DNA from: Ctena decussata | Taxonomy: Eukaryota > Mollusca > Bivalvia > Lucinida > Lucinidae | Direction: 5' to 3' | DNA length: 64,000 nucleotides | Assembly: GCA_963989385.1 (NCBI GenBank) | Contig: OZ022514.1 | Span: forward strand, 25,709,222-25,773,221 | Part shown: positions 45,298 to 56,021 of the stretch, piece by piece | Position numbering within the stretch: the stretch's first letter is position 1 | How the letters are laid out: the number at the start of each line of letters is the position of its first letter | Notes under the pieces: model-generated | What the model was told of the DNA's origin: nothing | The model's database searches: none | What the model saw: only the letters and a program-made list of their open reading frames with translations | Program-made: the position numbers and the translations under genes

Positions 45298-45474
45298 CTG
45301 AAGTTCAAGGTTATTTGTTTTAAGTTCATTCTGAAGAGACACCTGGCGCATACACCTATTTTTAAGTCTTCTAAAGATCTCCACGAAAGCCCTGTTGAAA
45401 TCACCATGGTGACAAACATAAACAAGGGGGTTCCACATACATGCTGTTTTTGCCATTAGACAAGGCAACTGAAC
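45262..45474 (-). CDS. opsin-like GPCR, terminal exon (TM7 to C-terminus)
   Basis: Following an acceptor (TTTTCCAG on the minus strand, AG at 45475-45476), the exon encodes 70 residues and a stop. It begins VQLPCLMAKTACMWNPLVYV. The Lys lies six residues before the Asn of NPLVY, exactly the spacing of the retinal-binding Lys296 and the NPxxY motif of opsins. HHGDFNRAF fits helix 8. The protein ends in STSV, which has the form of a class I PDZ ligand (T-x-V). The exon joins in frame to 46334-46425. Which opsin type (xenopsin, Gq, Go, neuropsin-like) cannot be decided from this piece. The last codons fall in a minisatellite-like unit. Confidence 0.75.
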   Translation of the reverse strand, partial: VQLPCLMAKTACMWNPLVYVCHHGDFNRAFVEIFRRLKNRCMRQVSLQNELKTNNLELQSMDNAKSSTSV

Positions 45475-46333
45475 CTGGAAAATAAAACAGGAGAATGGAA
45501 AATAAATTTGGATTCATGGGATCAGAGATAAAAGGTGAACAGCGAACGTCACGGTCACCTGCTAATGACGGAAAATAGCTGGTGTTCAAAAGATAATAAT
45601 CTCGAACCAAATGAGAAAATCAGCATTCTCTGGTCGAGAATCTGATTGTTTAAGTCGAAAAGTGCAGCTACACTGCACTAACATCCTTTGTCTATATTAA
45701 ATGCTATGATTTATGAAATGAGGCCATTTACAAGGATACTTCGAAAAACCGACCACCTGGTCAGTTTTCCGAAGTGTCCTGGTAAATGGCTTCATTTCAT
45801 AAAGAAATGATAAACGGCATTCGTATGGGGTAACTGCTTTTTACGATATTAAAATTGGCATTGTAATTTCTAAGTTGTGCGACTGACTCAGTGAAGAAAC
45901 CAGCCAAAAAACAGGGTCTCTCTCTCTCTCTCTGTACTCTTTCTCTCTCTCTCTCTCACTGGCAATTAGTTTCCTTTAAAGTTTTACCCATTCTTTTTTT
46001 GTTTTTTTTTGTTTCTTTTTATATATACACCCCACCCCCCTTATTCGTTCTTAGCTTCAAGAATATTTCTACTTGTACTTGAATCCTTTTATTTTTATAC
46101 TTGATTGTTTTTCTTTCTTTGTTGTGACTATCATTATCATTTTGATTGTCATTAATGTTTTGAGCTTCAACAATGTTCTCTGTCTAGTTATTTGCCAATA
46201 TTTTGTTTCCTGTTCTCTTCATGACTTTTTTTTTGTCTTTCCTTAAATATTTATAATCGTTTCTTTATATTTTCAGCCTTTTATTTTGTCCATTATTATC
46301 CAAGCCACATGGCCTCATGATAGGTTTACATAC
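45475..46333 (-). other. opsin intron with palindrome and CT run
   Basis: GT (46333-46332) to AG (45476-45475) on the minus strand, 859 bp. It contains a 93-bp palindrome at 45710-45802 and a CT-rich microsatellite at 45917-45957. No coding sequence. Confidence 0.65.
45710..45802. repeat. 93-bp palindrome in the opsin intron
   Basis: TTTATGAAATGAGGCCATTT, CAAGGATACTTCG and AAAACCGACC are complemented by GGTCAGTTTT, CGAAGTGTCCTGG and AAATGGCTTCATTTCATAAA. Confidence 0.85.
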
Positions 46334-46425
46334 CAGCAGCCAATGGATACTGTACACATCAATATCAAAGAATGATTCACAAAGGCTAACCACGGCGTAT
46401 GGCGTCCAGGATAGGAGAAAACTCG
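46334..46425 (-). CDS. opsin-like GPCR, TM6 exon
   Basis: A 92-nt exon between the acceptor TATTTCAG (46426-46427) and the donor GTATGT (46333 downwards). It starts with two bases of a split codon and then encodes SFLLSWTPYAVVSLCESFFD and IDVYSIHWLL. The WTPYA segment is the CWxPY motif of helix VI, where Cys is replaced by Ser. It is followed by an extracellular loop that leads into VQLPCLMAK of the next exon. The upstream exons (TM1-5 with the DRY region) were not found in the window. They may lie beyond long introns, or the gene may be truncated. Confidence 0.7.
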
Positions 46426-46531
46426 CTGAAATATAAAAAAAAGGATAATAAAATAAGAATAAAAAAAAGAAATAGAAAGATATTGCATTAATACCATACT
46501 TGGGTGTCAAATATGAGCATTCTAGCACCAA

Positions 46532-46859
46532 TATTTTTTCTGGATATTTGGAGGAAGTTTTATTCAGTTTTATCGCGAAGGGGGCATATCTCTGTATGTA
46601 TAAGACCTAAGAAAAAATATGGATCCGCTATTTTTATGGTTTATCTAAATGTATCTATGAAATATCAAGGGCCCGGCAGTCACTGCTCTTGAGTAACAGA
46701 CCATCCATAAAAAGTTACGCACAAAAGGGAAAATAGACGGGTGGAGTCAGCCTCATACCATAATACCCCTCAAGTAAGGTTCAAAGCTTGAGCATAAATA
46801 CAAAATTGTCGGGGCTTTGACTTTATCTCTCATACTACTTTGGTCGATCTTAAGTCAGG
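46532..46859. other. no recognisable feature
   Basis: Possibly opsin intron. No exon recognised on either strand. Confidence 0.35.
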
Positions 46860-47211
46860 GCTTAGATTGATAGTTCCGAGCCACGCCCAGAATGTCACTC
46901 GAAAGTCACATGTAACTGGCCATTGCAACGACAACTAAGCACGTGGCATAGTGCCACAAACAAAATCGCACGTGTTGAATGCATCACAATAAGTCCGTGA
47001 GTTAACCTTACAGAGGGATGCATACCTGTTTAAAATGGGCGTGGTTTCAGAACTGTGAGTTCGCCGTGCAAAACCGCGCCTACTTTTAAACGGGTATGGA
47101 TCCGTTCGTTAATTATAAGGTAATTTCATTATTTTTTCATTGTATTGATTGTGGCACGGTAATTCAACACATGCAATTTTGCATGAGCTGCCATTGAGTT
47201 GCGTGACATAT
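46860..47211. repeat. imperfect foldback region
   Basis: TTATAAGG/CCTTACAG-like, ATGCATACCTGTTTAAAATG and CATTTTAAACGGGTATGGAT-like segments pair around 47040, and CAACACATGC / GCACGTGTTG-like segments pair further out. A diverged foldback element; limits uncertain. Confidence 0.5.
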
Positions 47212-47790
47212 TTCTTTTCTCACCCATTGGACAAGAACATCCCTTTCTAGAGGTGTCTGAGATTTTTCTATCTCGGCCTGCTATCTCGGCCTAGGCTCAA
47301 AAAGCTGTCTCAAAATGCCAATCATTGCTATAGTACAGCCCCAATTAATTACACACTTCAATTCAACAAATCAACTTGCTGCTACCTGTCATGTAAACTG
47401 CATGCAAAATGAAAATGACAGCAAATGATGTGCATGAGGTGTCACTGTAGAGTTTTGATTAGCTGCCAGTCATGAAAAATGCATGCACAAGGTGAAATTA
47501 AGACACATGTCATAACTATTAATAGAAAATTAGCTTGAAGTTTATAGTAATGGCCTCTAGAAGAAGTAAAGGTATTCAATGAATTTTCTGTTTCATAAAA
47601 TATAATGGGTGAGAAAAATAATCAATGATGGGGTTTAGGCCTCGACAAGGAAATCTCAGGCTCGTTTTCAGATTATTTAAGTCTTAAGCTCGGCAAGCCT
47701 CGCATAAGACAAAATAATCTGAAAACTTGCCTGAGATTTCTTTGTCTCGGCCTCAACCCCATCATAGATTCTATTATTCTTTCGTTAATC
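47212..47790. mobile_element. half copy of the large foldback element
   Basis: It matches the right half of 37360-38430 in order: TTCTTTTCTCACCCATTGGA, AGAGGTGTCTGAGATTTTTC, CAATCATTGCTATAGTACAG, AATGGGTGAGAAAAATAATC and the inner palindrome around CTCGGCAAGCCTCGCATAAG. It ends at CATAGATTCTATTA. The left arm is absent. Confidence 0.85.
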
Positions 47791-48219
47791 TTGCGATATT
47801 TTCTTGTAACTGGCAATTTCAGACCCTTGTCAAAGAGGCCTATATGATTATATGTAATTCTTATAATTAAGAGATCTTTTTCCCCGCGTTTGCTTTATGC
47901 ATGCAGACAGCTTGTGACAATGATGGAAATAGAAAAACAGTTACATGCAATATTTCGTCATCGTCAACTGGACGAATCTCGAAGGCAGAAAAGGAATAAT
48001 ATGGGAGGCGGATAGTGAATAAATATTTTGCGGAGAAAAAAAAAGCGACGATCGAAGTGCAGATAATATGCACTTCAACAGTATAATATCATAAAACTTA
48101 TTGCAATTGCAATAATTTTCAATACACGTGCTGTTTGACTAGCAATTTACATTATGATATATTCCTTTCTGATCAGGACATACATTGTTCGCTCAGACAC
48201 ACCTGTCCCAAGTTACTAC
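47791..48219. other. no recognisable feature
   Basis: No gene or repeat recognised. Confidence 0.4.
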
Positions 48220-48415
48220 CCCAGCAGGCACGTCACGTCGACTAAATGACGTCACACTGACGTCGATGCGACGTGATTACGTCGCATCGACGTCAATGCA
48301 TCGTCATTTCAATAACACGTCGCATCGACGTCATTGCGTCATCATTTCGAAAACATTTCAGATCGACGTCAGTGCGACATCATTTCGACGTCATGTGTCT
48401 GCTGGCTACGGCACT
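48220..48415. mobile_element. TGACGT palindromic element, copy 3 (expanded)
   Basis: Starts CCCAGCAGGCACGTCACG and ends TCATGTGTCTGCTGG. The middle GACGTCGATGCGACGTGATT / ACGTCGCATCGACGTCAATG segment is repeated in part, so the element is 196 instead of 108 bp. Confidence 0.85.
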
Positions 48416-49449
48416 TACCAATTGTTAAAGCCACAGAAAGGGTAACTTTAATATCACGTTTAACGCGTTGTTTTCTTATCCAATCAGAATGAATTCTTCT
48501 CTCGTGCCATACCTGCAAAATAAGTCATGAAATATTCCATTAAAGGCCCACTTGCTCCATCAGTGGTATAAATTCGTGAACTATTTGATCTTAAAGTATC
48601 GCTGGAAGCTTCTCTCTACAAGTTGTCAGTGTAAATAATTGTAAATGACCATAATTAGCGAACGTTAAAGTTTCCATTGTCCTATCAGTGGTAAAATGTC
48701 TAAACTCAAATTATTGTAAAAGGGGTTTAACCTTCACGTCAGGTAATAAAATGTGGGTCAAAGTGCATATAATGAGTCGTATAATTGGCAAAAAAGTAGA
48801 GAAAACAAGTTTTTGAAAAATAACAGATCGTTTCAAAAATTTCAATTTTCTGTTCTGGTTTCCCGTCCAGCAATGCAATGTGTAAACATAGGCGGGAAAG
48901 AGATTGGATCTGCACGCCGGTACATTGTATGTTTACCATTTTATTCAACTTATGAAATCGAAAGTAGGTCATTATAGGTGGCAACTAAAATGACCGAAAT
49001 AAGTTTCCAACCTTTTTTTGTGAAACTTAAGGATGTTTTATTTCTTTAAAGCTGGCTTATCACGGTCATTCACAATGACGAAACTATAGTTAGAAGCTTG
49101 CAGTCATACCTCATGTTAATTTTTTCATGCTGATAGAGCAAAAATAATACATCACTGAAGTCACGTAATAAAGTTTTGAAAAATGGCATTGGTCAATCTT
49201 AGGTGGCAACTAAAATTACCTACTTTGAGTGCTTTCGATATCTTAGACTTGAATATCCCGTCTATCTTTTTATAACCTTGCTAGATGGGAAACTCGATTC
49301 GTCATATCTCCCTTTTCCCTTAGATGATCCAAATTTTGGTTATTATTTTTTCCAGTACATGGATATTTTCTATTGGTTGTGGATGTAGTACTTCGTAGTT
49401 ACTATCCTTGTAAAAATTGATAACCACTCAGAACAGATATTACATAAAT
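48416..49449. other. no recognisable gene
   Basis: AGGTGGCAACTAAAAT occurs twice (48976 and 49200), otherwise unique-looking. Neither strand shows an opsin-like exon here. Confidence 0.4.
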
Positions 49450-49557
49450 CCCAGCGGGCACACAACGTTAAAATGACGTCGTACTGGCGTCGATGCGACG
49501 TCATTACGTCGCATCGATGTCAATACGACGTCATTTTGACGTCACGTGCCTGCTGGG
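49450..49557. mobile_element. TGACGT palindromic element, copy 4
   Basis: A 108-bp unit with CCCAGCGGGCACACAACG at the left and CACGTGCCTGCTGGG at the right, flanked by AT on both sides. Interior GACGTCATTACGTCGCATCG. Confidence 0.9.
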
Positions 49558-49922
49558 ATCTCGTACAATGTTAGTTCATGAACTTTGTTCACTGTGAACA
49601 TGATGGATACAGACTCCCAAAGGTTGTATTTACTTTGCACAGACCGTTTTCTTTCTGCTTAAAAGTATACATTTCATTCGTGTTGAGGCGAAGAGCTCTA
49701 TAAAGCTATAAGCTTTCGTTCTGATCATTTTTTTTCTGTGTGGTTATGTTGTATATATGTTGTAATATACACTCTTGAAAATAGAATATGTTTAAGCCAA
49801 ACGTCGTCCTAGTTTTTTTACGTGTCCAATTTTCTCCGTGTTCGAATTCACCCCTTTAAGGCGTAAAAGAATAGCTTTGAGCTAGTCCTACTTGTTATAA
49901 AAGCCTCCGATCACTTAACGCC
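49558..49922. other. no recognisable feature
   Basis: Nothing recognised. Confidence 0.4.
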
Positions 49923-50140
49923 CAGGGGCCGTATTTATAAACGACTTAAGTGGTTGCTTTGCTGTTGCTAAGGCTAAATGTCTATGAAGGAGATTCCCTA
50001 CAACTATGAAATTCGCTCTGGAGGAACAGTCTGAAAACCTCCAGAGCAAATTTCATAGTTGTAGGGAATCCCCTTCATAGAAATTTAGCCTAAGCAACAG
50101 CATAGCAACGTCTTAAGTGGTTTTATAAATACGACCCCAG
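49923..50140. mobile_element. palindromic element with GGGGCCGTATTTATAA ends
   Basis: Left GGGGCCGTATTTATAAACGA and right TTTTATAAATACGACCCC are inverted. Almost the whole length pairs (GATTCCCTACAACTATGAAA, CGCTCTGGAGG and complements). Confidence 0.9.
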
Positions 50141-50924
50141 AGCTATATCATATATCGAGTCGCTTTTGGTGCGAGACAAACAGGAATGCAAGTTGTTTTC
50201 CCTTTGAAAAACTGATGGACAACACGAAGGTTGACAAGTCAATATAAAATCATTATTGGAAAATTTGCAGGTGGGCATTTATTAAAGCAGGGACATTCAT
50301 TGGTATCTATACGGTATACAAATAATGTATTCAAAGCATTTTGATCAGAAACTGCAATATGAAAATATAAAGAGAAACTTCTCTTTTGAAAACTGTTTCA
50401 ATAAAATTTGTACTGAATATGTTTGATTAATTGTGGGGTTGTGAAGTGTAAAGAGCGAATGAACGCACGAAATTCTTTTGAGTTAAGTTTTCAATTCCTT
50501 GTCTGAGGTTTTTGATAGACAAAAAATGTTTTTTTTTGTTTTTTTTCCGACTCTTCGTAAAATTCATCACATTACTACGAAATCTAATAGCAGCATGGCA
50601 AGAGGATGGTATTGAAATTTTGATTTAGTTCAAAGACTGGAATTGGCTTTGTTTTAAATGGTCTTTTATAAAACTAAGGTAGTCATATATCGTAGCAAGA
50701 ATTTCCTAGTCCGTTCTAGCAATACGGCATCAGAACTTTGAAATCCACAGTACTAACAGTTGTCTAACTAATTTTAGCTAAGCTAGGATCTAGGCTGCAC
50801 TGGCGGGCTTTATGAAAAATTTGGCAATAGTCTTGTTTTGTTACTCTATGGAGCATTCAGAAGTATACTGAAAGAAACTACAAATACAAAAGAAAAAACA
50901 AAACAAAAAAACATCACAACACTA
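50141..50924. other. no recognisable feature
   Basis: AT-rich, no gene or repeat recognised. Confidence 0.4.
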
Positions 50925-51165
50925 TGACCCGAGTTTTTTTAGCCTCGGCCATGCAATTGTAGCTGGGCTATCCATCACAATACTATGCCCCGAGTTTTGA
51001 TTAGCCTCGGCGATGCAGATTGTAGCTGGGCTATCCATCACAATACTATGCCCCGAGTTTTCATTAACCATGGCGATGCAGATTATAGCTGGGCTATCCA
51101 TCACAATACTATGCCCCGAGTTTTGATTAACCTCGGCGATGCAGATTACAGCTGAGCTAGACATT
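50925..51165. repeat. tandem array, 63-bp unit, about four copies
   Basis: TACTATGCCCCGAGTTTT recurs at 50981, 51044 and 51107, exactly 63 apart, with an incomplete first copy. As 63 is a multiple of three, the minus strand shows an open frame of repeated 21-residue units (VNQNSGHSIVMDSPATICIA). I see no sign that it is expressed. Confidence 0.9.
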
Positions 51166-51939
51166 TGCTTGACATTTTGCTTGAGCAGTAGATCTCAACG
51201 TTTGGATACCGTGTGTGCCGTGACCTAAGTTCGAAATAAAAAGCGCTCTGTCACGGTGATTTGTCACACGATAATTGACTAATCTGACTAAATCCCCCGC
51301 GGACAGCTTCTAATGTAATTTCATAATTTCATATAATAAGTCATCCCTTACTACGAGCGAAACAGCTGGTTGTCGCTTTAACCAAATTATTTTTCTATTT
51401 TGTTTCTAACAATTTCCCGGAATCAATAATTCAACAGCATATTTCTGGAAATGCCTTGCCTACATTCTCACTGAACTATAAATTCCTGAGTCGGAACGAC
51501 CTAACCCTTCATTAAAACTCCAAGAAAGGCAGACGACAAAATTTACGTCCTCAAAATAAAAGCAGACGACAAATTTTACGTGTGCAAAAATTAAAAAAAA
51601 TGTTTCGTCTAAGATATATCGTAATGAGAATTCAAAGTTTAAAGGGCAAACAGTGTAGATCTAGATGAGGCGGCTCATCTGAGCCGCCTCATCTAGATCT
51701 ACGCTGTTAGCACATTCAACTATATTGTGCATGAATTTTATTTCTGGAGCTTTCAGTGATAACTTTCAATGTCACTTCAAAGGCAATTAGACAAAAAGTA
51801 TTTCTTGAGAAAAGGCCAAAATGTCACAGAAAGCAAAGGCAAAGTTAATTACTTCTTTGCCTTGAAGCAAATGTAACCATTTATATTGCGTAGGCAGGAA
51901 ATGTACGCTTACAGCGATCGAATGAAACAATTTAGACAT
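51166..51939. other. non-coding with element fragments
   Basis: 51533-51600 contains two GCAGACGACAAA(A/T)TTTACGT end fragments related to 15046-15302. 51645-51715 is a separate hairpin (below). The rest is unannotated. Confidence 0.5.
51645..51715. repeat. AACAGTGTAGATC hairpin element
   Basis: AACAGTGTAGATCTAGATGA GGCGGCTCA and its exact complement meet at the centre. Same family as 39018-39085 and the half copy at 62343-62380. Confidence 0.85.
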
Positions 51940-52590
51940 CAGGGGCCGAGTGCACAAAGCAAACGTAAGCCTACGCCCGACGTACGTCCGTCGTAAATAT
52001 GTCGCAGAATTTTAATCCGTGTGCACAACCGAGGCGTGTCGTAAACTAAGTCGTAAAATTGCTTCAAAACTCACAAATCGCTTTATACGCTTGGGTGAAA
52101 ATATAGTCGTAGTACAGACTTAGTTGCGCCGACGTTCGTAAGCTACGCCAGCGTAGTTTACGCCTTCTTTGTGCACTTGGCCCCAAGGGCCGAGTGCACA
52201 AAGGAGGCGTAAACTACGACGTAAGCTACGCCAGCGTAGTTTACGCCTTCTTTGTGCACTTGGCCCCAAGGGCCGAGTGCACAAAGGAGGCGTAAACTAC
52301 GACGGCGTAGCTTACGAACGTCGGCGCAACTAAGTCTGTACTATTGGGGCCAAGTGCACAAAGAAGGCGTAAACTACGCTGGCGTAGCTTACGAACGTCG
52401 GCGCAACTAAGTCTGTACTATGACCGTATTTTAATCCAAGTGCACGAGGCGATTTGTGAGTTTTGAAGCTGTTTTACGACTTAGGATAAGACACACCTCG
52501 GTTGTGCACACGGATTAAAATTCTGCGACATTTTTCCGACGGACGCACGTCAGGCGTAGGCTTATGTTTGCTTTGTGCACTCGGCCCCTG
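51940..52590. mobile_element. multiple palindrome with GGGGCCGAGTGCACAAAG ends
   Basis: The outer ends (CAGGGGCCGAGTGCACAAAG and CTTTGTGCACTCGGCCCCTG) are inverted. Inside, two further pairs of ends abut each other (GCACTTGGCCCCAAGGGCCG at about 52174-52197 and 52256-52280), so shorter copies are stacked in the middle. GTAAACTACG, GCTACGCCAGCG and AACGTCGGCGCAACTAAGTC occur in both orientations. The same end opens a transposase-coding fragment at 60255 (minus). Confidence 0.85.
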
Positions 52591-52730
52591 GAATTATACA
52601 TAAAATTCGCAGGTTTTTGACGACACCAGTCTCAAGTCGCGGCCAAGACAGAGAAATGACTAATTTTACGGAATTTCTAGTCTTCAGTAGAATCGTGACT
52701 GTATCTTTGATATGGTGGCTGGTTTGTGCC

Positions 52731-53258
52731 ATTTCGTCTTTTCGCCGCGAAAAGACGCCACGCGAAAAGACGAAAAGACGAAAAGACGCCATGCGAAAAG
52801 ACGAAAAGACGAAAAAACGCCAGGCGAAAAGACGAAAAGACGAAACCCGCCACGCGAAAAGACGAAATTGCAGCGCGAAAAGACGAAAAATGCCATGCGA
52901 AAAGACGCCATTTGAAACTCTTAAATTGTCGTCTTTTCGCGTGGCGTCTTTTCGTCTTTTCGCCTGGCGTCTTTTCGTCTTTTCACATAGCGTTATTTCG
53001 TCTTTTCGCATGGCGTTATTTCGTCATTTCGTCTTTTCGCGTGGCGTTATTTCGTCTTTTCGTCTTTTCGCGTGGCGTTATTTCGTCTTTTCGTCTTTTC
53101 GCATGGCGTCTTTTCGGCGCGAAAAGACGAAAAGACGCCATGCGAAAAGACGAAAAGACGAAATAACGCCACGCGAAAAGACGAAAAGACGAAATAACGC
53201 CATGCGAAAAGACGAAAAGACGCCAGGCGAAAAGACGAAAAAACGAAATAACGACACA
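52731..53258. repeat. GAAAAGACG array, left arm
   Basis: Units direct from 52749, inverted from about 52925, direct again from about 53115. The 233- and 149-residue frames through it are translations of the repeat and not proteins. Confidence 0.95.
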
Positions 53259-53791
53259 CAAATACCCTTTCATTGATAACTGTATTGATTCCTAATACTA
53301 AGACAGATTTGTCTGAGTAAACAATATAGACTCATATCAGACTACTGCAACCGCAGCTACAGAAGCAGTCTGATCACAGAATTTGCCACTGAAATGCTTT
53401 TTTATATATCTTTTTGACAGCTAAAAATTGTAAGGATAGACTATAAAATTAACGTGGGGTCGGCAACATTTTGGGTCACTATGGTACCGTTTAGATTGAA
53501 TAACAAATTTGTGCCTTGTTGACTGAGATCAAACACAGATTTAATCAAGATAATCAGTATCTAGCAGCAGTCTTATGAAAATTAGGATGGATTTATTTTA
53601 TCCGACAGAAAAATAAAAGTTGTTAAAAGTGAAAAGGATAGCTAAAAGTATTAGTATGGGGTCGGCAATAATTACAGTTATTGATTAAAATAATCTGGGC
53701 CATGTTGACTTAAAAATTAGCAGACGCAAATTTACTCATTCAGGAGCGTAGGCAGACCTATTACGTTGTTGTAGCAAGCATTTTTGAGAAA

Positions 53792-53967
53792 TACAGTCAA
53801 ACCTGTCTTAAGGGGTCACCCAAGGGAAGGACAAAAAGTGGCTACTTAAGACAGATGACCCCATAATACATTTCATTTACACTGTATTTTGGTTCAAAGG
53901 ACCAAGGTGGCTGCTCAAGACAGGTGATCCCTTAATAGAGGTGACCACATAAGCAGGTTTGACTGTA
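53792..53967. mobile_element. MITE with TACAGTCAAACCTG ends
   Basis: TACAGTCAAACCTGTCTTAA at the left and AAGCAGGTTTGACTGTA at the right are inverted and end in TA, with inner GGTCACC/GGTGACC pairs. It is nested in the 3.3 kb element. The CAGT end type suggests a pogo-like source. Confidence 0.75.
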
Positions 53968-54200
53968 TAGCTGAATGTATACACCTCCAAGAAAGATCTC
54001 TCTAATACTGAACATTCTGTCCCCTTCTGTCATATTTACAAAGGGGGTCAACTTTTGTGACATTCTATTTGCTTTCCAAGATAGGGAAGTGAAACAAACA
54101 GAAAAAAATAGATTCTTAAATAGGTCTACTTTTAAAGGAAAGAATATGCTCCTAGAGGACCAAATTCTACTTTCAAGAGCTGACCCTCCTTAAGAAAGGA

Positions 54201-54879
54201 TGCAAAAATGCAAAATTGCTTCACCTGAGAGTGGTCCCGTTCACCTTAAGCACAGATGCAAATATGTTGAAACTTGTGTCTCCATGCATCCTACGTAAAA
54301 ATAACCGTTTTTTTTTTATTATTTTTTTTTTATTATTATTAAGTTTGAACAAGTAGATTTTCATATCTCGAGCTGTATCATAACATACGCAGAATGGTTA
54401 CCAATGCAGAGCCTGACCAGACCACTCTTTTCCCAGGACACATATGTCCTAGGATTTAGGATCATAATGGTAACATGGTCCAAATTTATTACTTAATGCT
54501 AGCACCTAATCTACTATTTGCTTGTAATGTATTTTTTTAGTAAACTGTGTTACAATATTATTGTTCAAACTGAGAGATCGAGAGAATTGGGCAAAACGAC
54601 CCACCAACGCTAAGGTCATATGAAGACAGGACCTCGCGGTTTAGAGTCACATCTGAAGGACCACTGAGGCGAGTGTGTGTGTGTGTGTGTGGAGGAGTGG
54701 GAGGGGGGACGGTCGAACTGACTGCAACCGCTGGTCTAGTCTAGCCTATCCCATAATCTTGTGCGGTCGTTGGGCACCACAGATGACTCTAAAACACTCC
54801 TTTTCCACCTAGTCCTGTCTTCAGCTGCCCTATTTGAGCTAGCAAAATCCATCCCTGCCGTTTAAAGAAGACTTGAAGA
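54201..54879. other. centre of the 3.3 kb element
   Basis: Poly-T tract near 54305-54335, a (GT)n run at 54673-54692 and the segment 54765-54835 shared with 7625-7700. No coding region. Confidence 0.45.
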
Positions 54880-55569
54880 GGAAGTAACAGTAGTTGTGCC
54901 CCTTTGTAAAAAAGGCGGAAGGAGGCACATTTTCAATTTAAAATGGATCTCTCACAGAGGTGCATTCAGATTAAAAATACTTCCTATAAGAAAGTGTTAT
55001 AGCTTGAGCTACAGCTAAATGATACCATAATATTCTTAAATATTGGGACACATAAGCCGAAGAGAAGTCTAATCAGGCTCTGCTCCGTCTGCGATTTGCA
55101 CGTCTTTAGAAAACTATAAACTTGTCCAAATTTTGGGTTAGCTGCAGTTAAATTTATGTCAAATTAGGGAAAATACCGTATCATTATTTTTTCATACAGC
55201 GAAGTACAACAATGTTTCAATGTTTGTATTCCATAGTTTGAGAGAGATTACATGGTCAACAAGTGGTTAATCTTTTAGGCAGTTTAAGATCAAGAAATTT
55301 GTTTGGAGTGTTTTACTCCAAAACATTAGGACGGCTCATTTTCTTTTCTGTCCGTTCAGTAGAAATACCATAATGACTTCTTTCCTCATATTTTTGGTAA
55401 TGTTTTTAAAAGAACAGTTTAGCGGCAAAAGCTGCAAACCTTGATTAGTACACTTCTTTACAGTTTGCTTTCTGATCAGGGTCTACACAGTTTAAAAAAA
55501 GAAACACCTGTCTAAGTATTCAGAGTATTAACTGCATTTAGAATAGGATATATTGATATATCTTAATGC

Positions 55570-55998
55570 AAAACACGTGATGCGAAAAGACGAAAAGACG
55601 AAAAGACGCCATGCGAAAAGACGAAAAGACGAAATAACGCCACGCGAAAAGACGAAATAACGCCACGCGAAAAGACGAAAAGACGAAATAACGCCATGCG
55701 AAAAGACGAAAAGACGCCAGGCGAAAAGACGAAAAGACGAAAAAACGCCACGCGAAAAGACGACAATTTAAGAGTTTCAAATGGCGTCTTTTCGCATGGC
55801 GTTTTTTCGTCTTTTCGCGATGCAATTTCGTCTTTTCGCGTGGCGGGTTTCGTCTTTTCGTCTTTTCGCCTGGCGTTATTTCGTCTTTTCGTCTTTTCGC
55901 CTGGCGTTTTTTCGTCTTTTCGTCTTTTCGCATGGCGTCTTTTCGTCTTTTCGTCTGTTCGCGTGGCGTCTTTTCGCGGCGAAAGGACGAAAAGACGA
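55570..55998. repeat. GAAAAGACG array, right arm
   Basis: Units direct from 55579 to about 55770, then inverted to 55975, then a direct end. The 348-residue minus frame at 55563-56609 joins this repeat with the 99-bp array and is not a gene. Confidence 0.95.
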
Positions 55999-56021
55999 AA
56001 TGGCACAAACCAGCCACCATA

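Larger units (their letters stand above)
52711..56021. mobile_element. satellite-ended foldback element, 3.3 kb
   Basis: It begins TATGGTGGCTGGTTTGTGCC and ends with the complement GGCACAAACCAGCCACCATA. CTTTGA stands directly outside both ends (52705-52710 and 56022-56027), a candidate 6-bp target duplication. Both arms contain a GAAAAGACG array, then block B and block A sequence facing inward (53255-54200 and, inverted, 55560-54880). The layout (long inverted arms with internal tandem repeats) resembles Foldback-type elements. No transposase frame is seen. Confidence 0.8.

Noticed and set aside
50925..51165. CRISPR-like regular repeat
   Set aside because: Units are contiguous 63-bp tandem copies without unique spacers, and the window is eukaryotic.
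52562..53276. Overlapping Arg/Lys-rich and Phe/Ser/Arg-rich frames up to 233 residues
   Set aside because: They are the six-frame translations of the GAAAAGACG array and occur on both strands at all four array sites.
52711..56021. Polinton/Maverick, because of the 6-bp target duplication
   Set aside because: The element is only 3.3 kb, has no coding capacity and its ends do not look like Polinton ends.
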